This document shows, one piece after another, positions 52,180 through 61,282 of a DNA stretch of 64,000 bases (the first letter of the stretch is position 1; the number at the start of each line of letters is the position of its first letter). The DNA lies in assembly GCF_006352025.1 (NCBI RefSeq), contig NZ_CP040936.1:2728001-2792000 (forward strand). Direction: 5' to 3'. The notes beneath the pieces are model-generated. The model was not told the DNA's origin, ran no database searches, and saw only the letters and a program-made list of their open reading frames with translations. Made by a program: the position numbers and the translations under genes. Source of the DNA: Hymenobacter sp. DG01. GTDB taxonomy: Bacteria; Bacteroidota; Bacteroidia; Cytophagales; Hymenobacteraceae.

Positions 52180-52488
52180 GCCACTCCAGCTACAGCAGCC
52201 TGTTGCTTGTAGCAACCCAAAGCCCCAGTGGCCGACACTCCTTCAGGTGAGCTGTCGGTTCTACTGGGGCTTTTCGTTTGGTAACGCTGGCCTACGCCCA
52301 TCTATAGCTACCTTACCGCTGACACTATTTATCAGTGAGTAGGCCCTGTTGAACGAACTGCTTGAGACCCTTGACTTACTAAAATCAGTAGCTAAAACGA
52401 TAGAACAGGCAGACAACCTTATGCTAAAAATATTAGTATATACGGTGTAGATTTCCGAACTTGAGGCCATCAAACAACCCTACTTCGC
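52180..52488. other. Spacer between the RND pump and the SWIM gene
   Basis: 309 bases with no gene. It holds the RND operon terminator (52219-52273) and an AT-rich block near 52420-52455 that probably carries the promoter of the SWIM gene, although no full TAnnTTTG was found. Confidence 0.5.
52219..52275 (+). terminator. Intrinsic terminator of the RND operon
   Basis: Arms 52219-52229 and 52263-52273 (AAAGCCCCAGT and complement), with an inner stem CCGACA/TGTCGG (52232-52237, 52253-52258), followed by T residues. Confidence 0.85.
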
Positions 52489-53829
52489 ATGTCTGATTTC
52501 GCTTATGCTTATGCCCGTCATTCTGCGCTGGAAGCCCGCCCGGAGGGCAACGCACTGTTACTATCCGCTTTTGCTGAGGATGCTGTAGAATCGGGTACTT
52601 CCTGCTTTTTCTGGGGTAGGCTGCGCGACTCCTGGCTGGCGGCCCGCGGACTAAGCACGTTAGCCAAAGTTGTTGCCTCACGATTCGTGCCCCAAAGCGC
52701 CGCCCTCCGCGACCCTATCGTGACGGCAGGGGCGGGCCTGTTGCGCTTCGAGGCCTTTTCCTCGTGCAATGGGGTGTACGCCCGCCTGGACCTGGGGCCT
52801 GCTGCGCTGGACGGGGAGTTTCTGAGCAGCGGCACCACCAACGTCGATTTCAACGAGCCCATGGTGAATGCCCTGGCCCGCATTTCGCGCACCGAGCCGG
52901 TGCTGCTGTCGGTGGGCGAGAAAGAAGTGGTGCTGGAGCGGGCCGAGGGCCGCGTGACGGAGCGCAAAGTAGCCCTGCCCGAGCGCTGGATTAAAGGCCT
53001 CACTGCGGTACAGGCCTACCTGGCTCTGATGGAAGAAAAGCTGCGCCTGACCCGCGTGCAGGCCGTGCAGCTGGTGCAGGGCCTACTCGCCGGCAGCGCC
53101 AAAGCCGATGTTTTCCTGGTGTTGCGCGGCCCGCGACCCAGCTTCTCGCCGGTGGCCACGGCGGGTTCCGTGCGGGTAGGCGGCGCCCACCGGCTGCGGC
53201 TGCTGGAGGGGCTGCTGCCCCTATGCGAAGCCCTGCGCGTGTACGCCACCCCCGATGGGCAGGCCTCGGCGTTTGTGCTGGAGCTGGGCGGCGGGCAGCA
53301 GTTTGTACTGGCCCTATCGGCGGATGTGTGGCGGGGCTTTTCGGGAGAAGGCAACCAGCTGGATGCCCTGATGGAGGAACTGCCCACCGAGTGGATTGCC
53401 GGTGCCAACAACCTGTTCCGGGGCAACGAGACCTTTAACCCTACCCTCTTCGCCCTCGAAAACGGCCTCGACCCCAGTACCGTGGACAAGCTCTGCGCCA
53501 GCCTCTCAGCCATGGGCCTGCTGGGCTTCGACCTGGCTGAAAACCATTATTTCTACCGCCGCCTACCCTTCAAAACCCAACGCATCCTGAGCCTGAACCC
53601 GCGCCTGAAAAACGCCCGGGCCCTGCTGGCCGCCGCCGATGGAGTGCAGCTGGTGGGCGTGGCCGAAGGCGGCCGCACCCAGGCCCGGGTGCGCGGAACC
53701 GGCGTGTGGCACACTGTGCTGGTAGGCGGGGCGCAGCCGCCCCAATGCACCTGCCCCTGGTTTAGTGAGCACCAGGGCCAGCGCGGGCCCTGCAAGCACA
53801 TTCTGGCCGCGCAAATGCAGTTCGCCTAA
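52489..53829 (+). CDS. SWIM zinc-finger protein
   Basis: The 446-residue cytosolic protein starts MSDFAYAYARHSALEARPEGNALLLSAFAEDAVE. The C-terminal SWIM finger is CTCPWFSEHQGQRGPCKH (CxC...CxH) at about residues 420-437. The central part is long and mixed alpha-beta. SWIM proteins bind DNA or protein partners and often stand in multi-gene sets with a MoxR ATPase and a vWA protein, as in the E. coli yeh cluster. Here the next gene is a very large repeat protein, 65 bases away, and no MoxR or vWA gene is present. Function unknown. Confidence 0.87.
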   Translation: MSDFAYAYARHSALEARPEGNALLLSAFAEDAVESGTSCFFWGRLRDSWLAARGLSTLAKVVASRFVPQSAALRDPIVTAGAGLLRFEAFSSCNGVYARLDLGPAALDGEFLSSGTTNVDFNEPMVNALARISRTEPVLLSVGEKEVVLERAEGRVTERKVALPERWIKGLTAVQAYLALMEEKLRLTRVQAVQLVQGLLAGSAKADVFLVLRGPRPSFSPVATAGSVRVGGAHRLRLLEGLLPLCEALRVYATPDGQASAFVLELGGGQQFVLALSADVWRGFSGEGNQLDALMEELPTEWIAGANNLFRGNETFNPTLFALENGLDPSTVDKLCASLSAMGLLGFDLAENHYFYRRLPFKTQRILSLNPRLKNARALLAAADGVQLVGVAEGGRTQARVRGTGVWHTVLVGGAQPPQCTCPWFSEHQGQRGPCKHILAAQMQFA

Positions 53830-53894
53830 CCTTCCTACCCCCGTTATCTGCTCAAACGCGGCCCTATCTGCGGCTGCGTAAGCCCTGCTATTCT

Positions 53895-56800
53895 ATGACT
53901 ACCGTTGAAACCTTCGAGCACATCATCCGCCACCAAAGCTGCCGGGAGCTGGTACCCTTCCTGGGGGCGCTGGGCAAATCTGACATCGTGCCGGTGCGGC
54001 AGAAAACCAGAAGCCTGCTTCGGGAGCTGGACCGCTACGAGAAAACGGAAGTAGGCCTGGGCCGCTGGGAGTACCGGCACCAGCTGAGCCCAGAGCAGCA
54101 GATGATGCTGTTCCTGGCCGGCCTAGCCACGTACTCGCGCAAAGAGGCCCAGGCCCGTAGCTTTTTGCTGCCCTGGCACCTTTCTGACCGGGGCCCGGAC
54201 CCGGAGGGCCACCAGCAGCAGTTTATGACGGTGCTGGAGCAGGCCCGGCCGGAGTGGCTGCAGGAGTGGCTGGTGCGGCTCACGCGCGCCAATCAGTGGG
54301 CCGTTATTTCCTACAAACAGCTGCGGGAGCTGGAAGACCGAGGGCTACTGGCCCACGACCCTTGGCTGTTTGCGCAGTCGGTAGCTCACCAACTGACCCG
54401 CTACAACTGGCTGCGTAACACCCACAAAAAAGCCGACATCGACGGTTATGACCAGCAGATTCTGCGGCAGCTACAGGAAGACGCTACCCTGCTGCGGCGC
54501 GACCTGCCGCTCGTTTTTGACTTTGACAGCCAGGTGGATTCTGACAGCACTTTCAGCGGGAAGAACCGGGACCTGATTAACTGGCTGACATTGTTTCCGC
54601 AGCTCATAGCTTCGGGTCACCTGAGCCGTACTGAGGTACTCACGCGCAGCCTGCTGGCCCTGCGCCGCGACTTCCGGCGGCCTTTGCTGACGTGGTTTAA
54701 GAACCTGTTCCTGGCCTTGCAGCCTACCCCCGACGAGCGCCTGGACCGGCAAACGGAGCTGATCGATCTGCTGGCTCACCCGCTGCCGTTGGTCATCAAC
54801 TTCGCGCTTGACCAGCTCAAGGAGCTCTGGACGCAACCAACATTTGATACCGCCGCGCTGCTGCTCTACGCCGACGCCCTGGTTACCCGCCAGGACCTGA
54901 AAACCGGACTGCGGACCTTGTTTGGAGGCCTGGAAAAACTGCTGAAGCAGGACCCTACCCTGGCGCCCGCCCTCAGCCGGCTCAGCACCACGGCCCTCAC
55001 CACCGCCGATGCCAGCGTGCAGGAACGAGCCGGCAAGCTGCTCAAAACCATTCTCGGAGCCAGAAAACCGTTGCTGACCGCGGAAGAGGTAGCCGAAACT
55101 ACCGAAACCATCAGCCTCTACACCGACCTGCTGGCCCCGGCCACCCGCACCCTGCTGGGACCCTACCTGACTGCCACTCCTCCCGCAGCCGCGGCAGAGC
55201 TGGCCGCTGCCACCTACTCACCGGCCCCGGACTTTACGCCCGAAATTGCGGAAGCTACCGCCAGTGCTCCCGTCCGCGACTGGCACGAGCTTCTGTTTCT
55301 GACCGGCGAGGTACTGCGGGACAACAGCCCCGCCGCCACGGAGCGGTGGCTTGATGGCCTGGGCCGGCTGCGCGGCCACTACCCCCCCGACTACGCCCAG
55401 CAGCTGCGGCCGTACATCGTGCAGGTTTCCTCCTCGGAGCTGAAAAATAAAACCGATGCCGAAATCCAGGAGTACTTCCGGGTGTACTCTTTCAGTGGAA
55501 TCCGACAGGGGCGCCGGGAGCTGATTACGGCGCTGCTCATTAGCTGGTACCAGGGGTTTACGCAGCGCCACGTTCCGCGCCTGAACCTGAAGCCCCAGCA
55601 GTACAGCGCCCCCGATCCGCTGCTGCCGGTAGAGCAGGCGCGGCTAGCCGACCTGGAGCTACGCCTGCAAACTGCTGGCCCCGCCCTACCCCTGCTGAGC
55701 ACCCCAACCCATGCCCCGCACTGGGTGGCGCCCTCCGTGCTGGTGCAGCGCCTGCTGGAGTACCAGGCCGCCGGCGCCGAGCCCGCCCCCGCCGACCTCA
55801 GCATGGCCCTGACCCGCACGGCCGCCACTGCCCCCACTGATGCTGCTGCCGCCCGCCAGCTGCTGCCGCAGCTGCAGCAACCCGAGCTGCGGGCCCTGCT
55901 TGCGTGGTATCTGGCCCCTGAGCCGGAGCCGGCGGCCCTACCCCTGCCCGATGCCCCAGCCACCAGCAAGCCTATAGCCCGCGAGCTGACCGAGCGCCTG
56001 GGCAAGCTGATTCCGTTTCTAAAGCGCACACCGGCCCCGGAAACCCCACTCCCCCTGGCCGAAGCCCTGCTCTGGCTGTGGGCCGTGGCCGCCCGCACGC
56101 GCCTGCCCTACCAGGAGCTGCCGAATCTGGCGGCCCTGCCGGATTATCACGGCGTGACGCGGCCCTGGCACCCCAAGTGGCACTTCGAGCAGAAGACGCA
56201 CACCTACAAGCAAAGCTGGAACAAGCAGAAACCCGAAGTAACGAATACGTGGCAGGAGCTGATGGTACTGACTACCCCTGTTCCGCGGGGCCTGCCCAAC
56301 CCGCTGCTGTTGTATTCCTACTATGCCCAGCCGCCGAAATCAACTACTGGCTGGTACTCGCTCTTTTCCCTGCAGCTGGAGCTACCCTTCCTGCTTTCCC
56401 TGTTCCCGAACAACCCCGATCCGCTGTACTGGCACCTGATCCGGCTGGGCGGCCGCACCGATGAAGCCGACACGACGGCCCAGGAAGTAATACAAACTGC
56501 GCTCTACTCACTCCTGACCGCCGGCCCTTTCTTCAGTGAGCCGGCTACCCTGCTGCTGGCGCTGGGGCTCACGCACAGCGCGCCGGCCGGGCGGGCCGTA
56601 GCCCTGGAAGCCCTGCTGGCCTCCATCGACCTGGGGCGCCTGGTACCGGCTGCCCTGGGCCAGATGCTGGGCCAGCTCCTGGCGGTGGGGTTTGCGCCGG
56701 TGCAGCGCCTCAGTGATACCCTGGCCCAGGCCCGCGCCATCAGTCCACTGGTAGATGATGCCGTGCGCCAGGTGCTGGAAGCCCTGCTGCCGCTGCTGCC

Positions 56801-56963
56801 CACGGCCACGCCCCTGCGCAATACCCGTAAACTGATAGAAGCCTACGCCGACGTGCAGATCCGGACCGGCCAGCCGGTGCCGGCAGGTCTGGCCGGCCAG
56901 TTCCGGACCTGGAGCCAGTCGGCGGCGCTGAAAAAGGCGGCGGCTAGCTTACTTACAGCGTAA
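53895..56963 (+). CDS. Very large helical-repeat protein (DUF6493-like)
   Basis: The 1022-residue protein has no signal peptide or membrane helix. It begins MTTVETFEHIIRHQSCRELVPFLGALGKSDIVPVRQKTRSLL. Rows of short helices (FPQLIASGHLSRTEVLTRSLLALRRDF, HPLPLVINFALDQLKELW, AALLLYADALVTRQDLK) suggest HEAT/ARM-like repeats. A central TPPAAAAELAAATYSP linker and a C-terminal repeat set (LLALGLTHSAPAGRAVALEALLASID) follow. It resembles the DUF6493 group found beside SWIM proteins in Bacteroidota; the name is from pattern memory. Sixty-five bases separate it from the SWIM gene, so they are likely co-transcribed and act as partners. Confidence 0.85.
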   Translation: MTTVETFEHIIRHQSCRELVPFLGALGKSDIVPVRQKTRSLLRELDRYEKTEVGLGRWEYRHQLSPEQQMMLFLAGLATYSRKEAQARSFLLPWHLSDRGPDPEGHQQQFMTVLEQARPEWLQEWLVRLTRANQWAVISYKQLRELEDRGLLAHDPWLFAQSVAHQLTRYNWLRNTHKKADIDGYDQQILRQLQEDATLLRRDLPLVFDFDSQVDSDSTFSGKNRDLINWLTLFPQLIASGHLSRTEVLTRSLLALRRDFRRPLLTWFKNLFLALQPTPDERLDRQTELIDLLAHPLPLVINFALDQLKELWTQPTFDTAALLLYADALVTRQDLKTGLRTLFGGLEKLLKQDPTLAPALSRLSTTALTTADASVQERAGKLLKTILGARKPLLTAEEVAETTETISLYTDLLAPATRTLLGPYLTATPPAAAAELAAATYSPAPDFTPEIAEATASAPVRDWHELLFLTGEVLRDNSPAATERWLDGLGRLRGHYPPDYAQQLRPYIVQVSSSELKNKTDAEIQEYFRVYSFSGIRQGRRELITALLISWYQGFTQRHVPRLNLKPQQYSAPDPLLPVEQARLADLELRLQTAGPALPLLSTPTHAPHWVAPSVLVQRLLEYQAAGAEPAPADLSMALTRTAATAPTDAAAARQLLPQLQQPELRALLAWYLAPEPEPAALPLPDAPATSKPIARELTERLGKLIPFLKRTPAPETPLPLAEALLWLWAVAARTRLPYQELPNLAALPDYHGVTRPWHPKWHFEQKTHTYKQSWNKQKPEVTNTWQELMVLTTPVPRGLPNPLLLYSYYAQPPKSTTGWYSLFSLQLELPFLLSLFPNNPDPLYWHLIRLGGRTDEADTTAQEVIQTALYSLLTAGPFFSEPATLLLALGLTHSAPAGRAVALEALLASIDLGRLVPAALGQMLGQLLAVGFAPVQRLSDTLAQARAISPLVDDAVRQVLEALLPLLPTATPLRNTRKLIEAYADVQIRTGQPVPAGLAGQFRTWSQSAALKKAAASLLTA

Positions 56964-56989
56964 TTCATCGTAACCAACCCTTTGCTGCC

Positions 56990-57904
56990 ATGCGCGTCCT
57001 TCTGCTTTCCGTTCTGCTTAGCCTGTCTTCTTCCCTATTGATGGCCCAGACCCAGCCTGTTCTGCCCCTGTATGCCGGCGCTGTTCCGAACTCCAAACCA
57101 AGCAAAACGACTGAGGCCGTAGCAAAGAGGCCTGATGGCAGCCCGCGCGTTTCGCAGGTGGTGCAGCCCACGCTCACGGTGTATAAGGCGCCTAAACCCA
57201 ACGGCACGGCGGTTATCGTGTGCCCCGGTGGGGGCTACGGCATGTTGGCCATGGACCACGAGGGCCACGATGTAGCCCGGCGCTTCAACGAAATGGGCAT
57301 TACCGCCTTCGTGCTGAAGTACCGCCTACCCCTCGACGCCAGCCAAACTGACAAGTCCATCACGCCCCTGATGGATGCCCAGCAGGCCATCCGGCTGGTG
57401 CGGCAGCGCGCCACGGAGTACGGTATCAACCCGGCCCGCGTGGGGCTCATGGGCTTTTCGGCGGGCGGGCACCTGGCTTCCACGGCGGGCACGCACTTCA
57501 CTACCCCCGTCGGCGGCACCCAGGATAAAACCTCCGTGCGCCCCGATTTCCTGATGCTGATTTACCCCGTTATCAGCTTCTCCGACAGCCTGACGCATAT
57601 GGGCTCCCGCACTAATCTACTCGGAGAGAAGCCGGCGGCTGATAGAGTGAAGCTCTATTCCAACGAGCTGCAGGTAACCACCCAAACGCCGCCCACCTTC
57701 CTGGTTCACGCCCAGGACGACAACGTGGTAAAAGTGCAGAACGCCCTGGTATTCTACGAGGCCTGCTTACATCACAAGGTACCAGCAGAAATGCACCTGT
57801 ACCCGCTGGGCGGCCACGGCTTCGGGATGCACAACAAAACCACCAAAGACAACTGGACCGACCGCCTGCAGAACTGGCTGGAAGCCGGCGGCTGGCTGCG
57901 TTAG
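56990..57904 (+). CDS. Secreted alpha/beta-hydrolase, probable carbohydrate esterase
   Basis: The 304-residue protein has a signal peptide (RVLLLSVLLSLSSSLLMAQ) and the alpha/beta-hydrolase fold. Key points are the oxyanion loop CPGGGYGML, the nucleophile elbow GFSAGGH (Ser near residue 160), the acid Asp in FLVHAQDDNVV, and the His in LGGHGFGMH. The extended PGGGY and HAQDDNVV context matches secreted xylan/acetyl-xylan-type esterases of Bacteroidota. The substrate is unproven. It starts 26 bases after the previous gene and ends before a hairpin terminator. Confidence 0.88.
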   Translation: MRVLLLSVLLSLSSSLLMAQTQPVLPLYAGAVPNSKPSKTTEAVAKRPDGSPRVSQVVQPTLTVYKAPKPNGTAVIVCPGGGYGMLAMDHEGHDVARRFNEMGITAFVLKYRLPLDASQTDKSITPLMDAQQAIRLVRQRATEYGINPARVGLMGFSAGGHLASTAGTHFTTPVGGTQDKTSVRPDFLMLIYPVISFSDSLTHMGSRTNLLGEKPAADRVKLYSNELQVTTQTPPTFLVHAQDDNVVKVQNALVFYEACLHHKVPAEMHLYPLGGHGFGMHNKTTKDNWTDRLQNWLEAGGWLR

Positions 57905-57928
57905 GATCTTATTCTTCCGTTTACAAGC

Positions 57929-57970
57929 GAGTATGGTGCGCAGGCTTTGCCTCTGCACCATACTCATTTT
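57929..57970. terminator. Terminator between convergent genes
   Basis: Arms 57929-57939 and 57955-57965 (GAGTATGGTGC and complement), with an inner GCAG/CTGC stem and ATTTTG after the right arm. Confidence 0.75.
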
Positions 57971-57988
57971 GTTACCTGTCTGTTCCAC

Positions 57989-58294
57989 CTAAATCAATTC
58001 CTCCCAGCCTACCTCCGCACCCGTCCACCACACCTGCGTGCCAGGAGGCACCGGCGCAGCGCCCCCCTGCCCGAGCAACAGGCCCCGAATAACCGGTGCA
58101 TCGGCGCGGGTTATTTCCTCGGCGGTAGCAATGGCGGTTTCGGCGTGGCCGGTGGGGTAGCGCAGGCTAACTCTGAGGGCCGTATGCAAGGCTACTTCCA
58201 GCAGCTCCGGCACCCCTGACTTGGGCAGTAGCAGCACGCCCAAACCAGGCAGCGAAAAATTTTTATCGACCTGAAATAAGAATTTTTCTTCCAT
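57989..58294 (-). CDS. Small protein of unknown function
   Basis: The 101-residue product begins MEEKFLFQVDKNFSLPGLGVLLLP and ends VWWTGAEVGWEELI. A central helix-rich part (VPELLEVALHTALRVSLRYPTG) lies between two beta segments, a layout reminiscent of small EF-Tu domain-2-like proteins. No family named with confidence. Frame and composition look like a real gene, and it runs convergently to the esterase gene. Confidence 0.7.
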   Translation of the reverse strand: MEEKFLFQVDKNFSLPGLGVLLLPKSGVPELLEVALHTALRVSLRYPTGHAETAIATAEEITRADAPVIRGLLLGQGGAAPVPPGTQVWWTGAEVGWEELI

Positions 58295-58494
58295 GAGATG
58301 CTGTACGCAAAAACCTCGCGCATTGGCTGTAATGCCATATTTTTAGCTTTTCACCTGCCCCGGAGGCAAGCATACATTCGCTTTACTGCCGGGCTAAACC
58401 TGCCTAGTATTTCCCCCGTATTGGCATGGTGCTTGTAAAACTGAGTTCAGGGCTACGGATTAACCGGCCCGCTGAACCTAAACTTCTCTTCGCC

Positions 58495-59022
58495 ATGAAA
58501 AAGGTAAGTCTGCTTCTCGCCCTGGTTATGTTCTTCTCCGCCATTGCCACCAGCTTTGCGCAGGATCGTAAGATTAGCTCGCACGCCAAAGGTGCCGTAA
58601 TTGGCGGCCTGGGCGGTGCTGCCGCCGGTGCCATCATCAACAAGAAAAACCGCGTAGTAGGTGGTGCCGTGGGTGGTGCCGCTGGTGCCGGTCTGGGCTA
58701 CGTTATCGGTAAGAACGCCGACAACAAGCGCAAAGCCGAAGCGGCCCGCGTAGCTGCCGCCCGCCGCGCCGAGCAGCGCCGCGCTGCTGCCTACCGCGCT
58801 GGTCTGGCCCAGGGTGCTGCCAAAGCCAAGTCTAACAACACGGCCTTGGCCGCCGCAGCCGTACCGGCTGCCGTTGCTGCTCCGGCCATGATGAACAGCT
58901 TTGGCGCTCCGGCCGGTGCTCCCGCCGCACTGTCCATGAGCTCGGCTTATCTGCCTAACAACAACTACGGTGCCCGCGACGCGGCTTATCCTACCTCGGA
59001 AGTACGCCGCAAGAGCTGGTAA
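58495..59022 (+). CDS. Glycine-zipper envelope protein
   Basis: The 175-residue protein has a signal peptide (KVSLLLALVMFFSAIATSFAQ), then a Gly-zipper region (GAVIGGLGGAAAGAIINKKNRVVGGAVGGAAGAGLGYVIG, residues 34-73) with Gly at i, i+4 spacing typical of YMGG-like proteins. An Ala/Arg-rich helical stretch and a Pro/Ala/Ser tail follow. Gly zippers usually insert into or pack against outer membranes. ATG 58495 is fixed by the signal peptide; the frame is open 23 codons upstream. A terminator follows at 59044-59071. Confidence 0.85.
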   Translation: MKKVSLLLALVMFFSAIATSFAQDRKISSHAKGAVIGGLGGAAAGAIINKKNRVVGGAVGGAAGAGLGYVIGKNADNKRKAEAARVAAARRAEQRRAAAYRAGLAQGAAKAKSNNTALAAAAVPAAVAAPAMMNSFGAPAGAPAALSMSSAYLPNNNYGARDAAYPTSEVRRKSW

Positions 59023-59043
59023 TCCAACTTAGGCCGTAATTTC

Positions 59044-59071
59044 AAAGCCCAGGCCCCCGGGCCTGGGCTTT
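59044..59071 (+). terminator. Intrinsic terminator
   Basis: AAAGCCCAGGC (59044-59054) and GCCTGGGCTTT (59061-59071) form a perfect stem just after the glycine-zipper gene. Confidence 0.85.
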
Positions 59072-59121
59072 CTGCTGCTCAACCTCTCTCCCTTTTCAGC
59101 CCTCACCTAACCTCTGTTCCC

Positions 59122-59595
59122 ATGAAACCTCTTTTTGGTTTTCTGCTCGGGAGTGCCGCTTTGCTGGCCTCCTGCTCGGCGCCTAAGCAAGATGACGCCG
59201 CTGCTGCCGTCGATGTAAAAAGCCTCAACCAGCAGTTTATTGGTGCCTGGAACGCCAAAAACACTGCTGCCCTCGACACCCTCCTGGCCGACGATGTGCA
59301 GTACGCCCAGGGCGCAACCCGCTACAATGGCAAGTCGGAAGTTTCGGATAAGTGGGTGCGCGCTACCCTCGGCACCATTGCCGACCTGAAGCTCTACGGC
59401 ACCAGTGCTGGTACCGACGCCAACACGGCCTACGAGGCCGGCACCTTCTCCACGGAAGTGCTGCCCGAAGCCCCCGGCCAGCCCAGCGGCGAAGGCGAAG
59501 GCAACTTTATCCTGCTCTGGAAGAAAAACAAGAAAAACGCCTGGAAGCTCAGCTACGTGCAGCTCGAAGGGCTGCCGGTGAAAATCAGCAACTAG
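59122..59595 (+). CDS. NTF2-like (SnoaL/DUF4440-type) lipoprotein
   Basis: The 157-residue protein has a lipobox (GSAALLASC, Cys18) and an NTF2-like domain: LNQQFIGAWNAKNTAALDTLLADDVQYAQGATRYNGKSEVSDKWV, then TDANTAYEAGTFSTEVL and FILLWKKNKKNAWKLSYVQLEG. Such domains bind or turn over small ligands. Function unknown. A bidirectional terminator follows. Confidence 0.87.
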   Translation: MKPLFGFLLGSAALLASCSAPKQDDAAAAVDVKSLNQQFIGAWNAKNTAALDTLLADDVQYAQGATRYNGKSEVSDKWVRATLGTIADLKLYGTSAGTDANTAYEAGTFSTEVLPEAPGQPSGEGEGNFILLWKKNKKNAWKLSYVQLEGLPVKISN

Positions 59596-59643
59596 CTTTT
59601 AACGTTTAGCTCTAGTAGCTGCTTACTGTCCCTTGTATACGCA

Positions 59644-59676
59644 CAAAGCCCCGGCCAGAAGATGGCCGGGGCTTTG
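59644..59676. terminator. Bidirectional terminator
   Basis: Perfect 13-base arms 59644-59656 and 59664-59676 (CAAAGCCCCGGCC and complement), between the NTF2-like gene and the convergent Mn-catalase. Confidence 0.9.
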
Positions 59677-59701
59677 TATTATAGCTGGTTTGATTATGCT
59701 C

Positions 59702-60610
59702 TTAGCTTTCAGTCGAAGGCTTGCCGCCGCTACCGCTCAGCGTGCCTTCAATCTTGGCAGCGGCGGTGCCGATGAGCGAGTCAACGGCCGTCATTTGCTC
59801 CTTTTGAGCGAAAGCGCCCGGTACGGGTGGCGCTAGTTTCGGAATACCGCCCAGCGGAGCCGCTTTTTCTACGTGGAACTCACCTTGTCCGTCAAGCGAG
59901 GTGCCCTGGGTCCAGCGGCCGCCCTCGGTGGTTTCCGACCCAATGTAGGTGCTCACGAAAGCGTAGTTGAAGCCCTGTACTTCCTCGCTCTGCGGGAAGC
60001 TGTTGGGCACGGGCATGGCGCGCAGGCCGCCGTTTTCCTCAATCACGGCCATCCACTGGTTTTGGTGCATGGTGTCGCGGGCAATTAGGAAGGACAGGAA
60101 ATCCTTCATGCCAGGGTCGTCGGTCATGTGCCAAAGGCGGGTAGCCAGCACGCGGCCTGTGGTTTCGGCGGCTACGTTGGCGTACATGTCGGCCACAATG
60201 TTGCCGCTGCCTACCACCCACGAGCCATTAAACGGTACGCCGTTGGAATCGGCCGCCAGCGCGGCCATACCCGAAGACAGGATGTGGCGCGGGTCCATGC
60301 CGCCCATGATGGCGCCTACCACTTTGTCGTTGGCAAACTCTTCCTGCATGCTGGTGGGGGCGCCCTCCAGATTGAGGGCTACGGCCGTGGCCAGCATTTC
60401 AATGTGGCTGATTTTCTCGGTGCCGGTTTCCAGCAGCATGTTGCGGTACTTCTCGGGGCCGCGGCTGCCCCAGGCCTGGAACAGATACTGCAGACATACC
60501 CGAATTTCGCCCTCAATGCCGCCAATGGCTTGCTGAAGCATGCGGGCAAATGCAGGATTAGGTTTATCGACGCGAACTTTGTACTGGAGCTGTCTATCGT
60601 GGTAAAACAT
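59702..60610 (-). CDS. Manganese catalase
   Basis: The 302-residue dimanganese ferritin-like catalase breaks down hydrogen peroxide without heme. Ligand residues fall where expected for the family: Glu35 in GGIEGEIRVCLQYLF, Glu65 and His69 in TGTEKISHIEML, Glu149 in VAAETTGR, and His182 in RDTMHQNQW. It has no export signal, so it acts in the cytosol. The C-terminal tail is rich in Ser, Gly and Thr. Three regularly spaced ACGGAT repeats lie upstream (60708-60760). It follows the DUF779 gene on the same strand. Confidence 0.95.
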   Translation of the reverse strand: MFYHDRQLQYKVRVDKPNPAFARMLQQAIGGIEGEIRVCLQYLFQAWGSRGPEKYRNMLLETGTEKISHIEMLATAVALNLEGAPTSMQEEFANDKVVGAIMGGMDPRHILSSGMAALAADSNGVPFNGSWVVGSGNIVADMYANVAAETTGRVLATRLWHMTDDPGMKDFLSFLIARDTMHQNQWMAVIEENGGLRAMPVPNSFPQSEEVQGFNYAFVSTYIGSETTEGGRWTQGTSLDGQGEFHVEKAAPLGGIPKLAPPVPGAFAQKEQMTAVDSLIGTAAAKIEGTLSGSGGKPSTES

Positions 60611-60707
60611 AAGAGGGTGTTGAGGTGTGAGAGAATGGATTTCAGCCTGCTCCTGTGAGCAGCCCCTAGGGATACGCGCCTATCAACCCCCATTACCGAC
60701 GCAGAAA

Positions 60708-60760
60708 TACGGATTTTCCTACGCCCTTCTACGGATTTCCCATGTACAAACACGGATAAT
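60708..60760. promoter_or_regulatory. Three helically phased ACGGAT repeats upstream of the Mn-catalase
   Basis: ACGGATTTTCC starts at 60709, ACGGATTTCCC at 60731 and ACGGATAATCT at 60752, giving spacings of 22 and 21 bases, two turns of B-DNA. They lie 98 to 150 bases upstream of the catalase ATG. Such phasing suggests sites for a cooperative regulator. Confidence 0.55.
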
Positions 60761-60784
60761 CTCCTCCGTAGCCTTGCTCCAAGC

Positions 60785-61195
60785 TCAGCCTGCCGATGCC
60801 CGCAGCGGATACTCCTCGCCGTCATACACTGGTGCCAGATTTGCCGATTCGGCTTCGGTAAACAGGCGGGAGCGGATCAGGAACCGTACGCCCAGCGGAA
60901 TTTCCAGGGAGAAGCTTGCGCCCCGCCCTTTCGTGACATCCACAGTAAGCTGGGTGTGCTTCCAGTACTCGAACTGCGCGGCGCTCATGAAGAAGTCGCA
61001 GCCGTGAATCTGGCCCAGCCATACGTCATTGCTCCCCACCCGAAACTCGCCCGCCGCAAAGCACATCGGCGAGGAGCCGTCGCAGCAGCCGCCGCTCTGG
61101 TGAAACATCAGGGGACCGTTTTCTTCCCGGAGCAGGTCGATGGTGGCTTCGGCGGCTGGCGTAACGAGGACGCGGGGTGTGGGTTGACTGGACAT
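60785..61195 (-). CDS. DUF779-family protein
   Basis: The 136-residue protein has the DUF779 core: TPAAEATIDLLREENGPLMFHQSGGCCDGSSPMCF with a Cys-Cys...Cys cluster (about residues 34-45), then IHGCDFFMSAAQFEYWKHTQL and SFSLEIPLGVRFLIRSRLF. DUF779 genes often lie beside aldehyde dehydrogenases of the AldB/ExaC type, as here (62673 onward, two genes away), hinting at a shared pathway. ATG 61195 matches the family start; 24 codons upstream are open. Function unproven. Confidence 0.9.
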   Translation of the reverse strand: MSSQPTPRVLVTPAAEATIDLLREENGPLMFHQSGGCCDGSSPMCFAAGEFRVGSNDVWLGQIHGCDFFMSAAQFEYWKHTQLTVDVTKGRGASFSLEIPLGVRFLIRSRLFTEAESANLAPVYDGEEYPLRASAG

Positions 61196-61282
61196 AAAGG
61201 GGTAGGGATTATAAACGGGTAAGTAACCCGACAATAGCCTGGGCCGTTGCCGTGTATAGCAACTCACCTATTTTTATTCTGT

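Noticed and set aside
50929..52215. 428-codon minus-strand frame over the pump gene
   Set aside because: Antisense shadow; no start context or motif.
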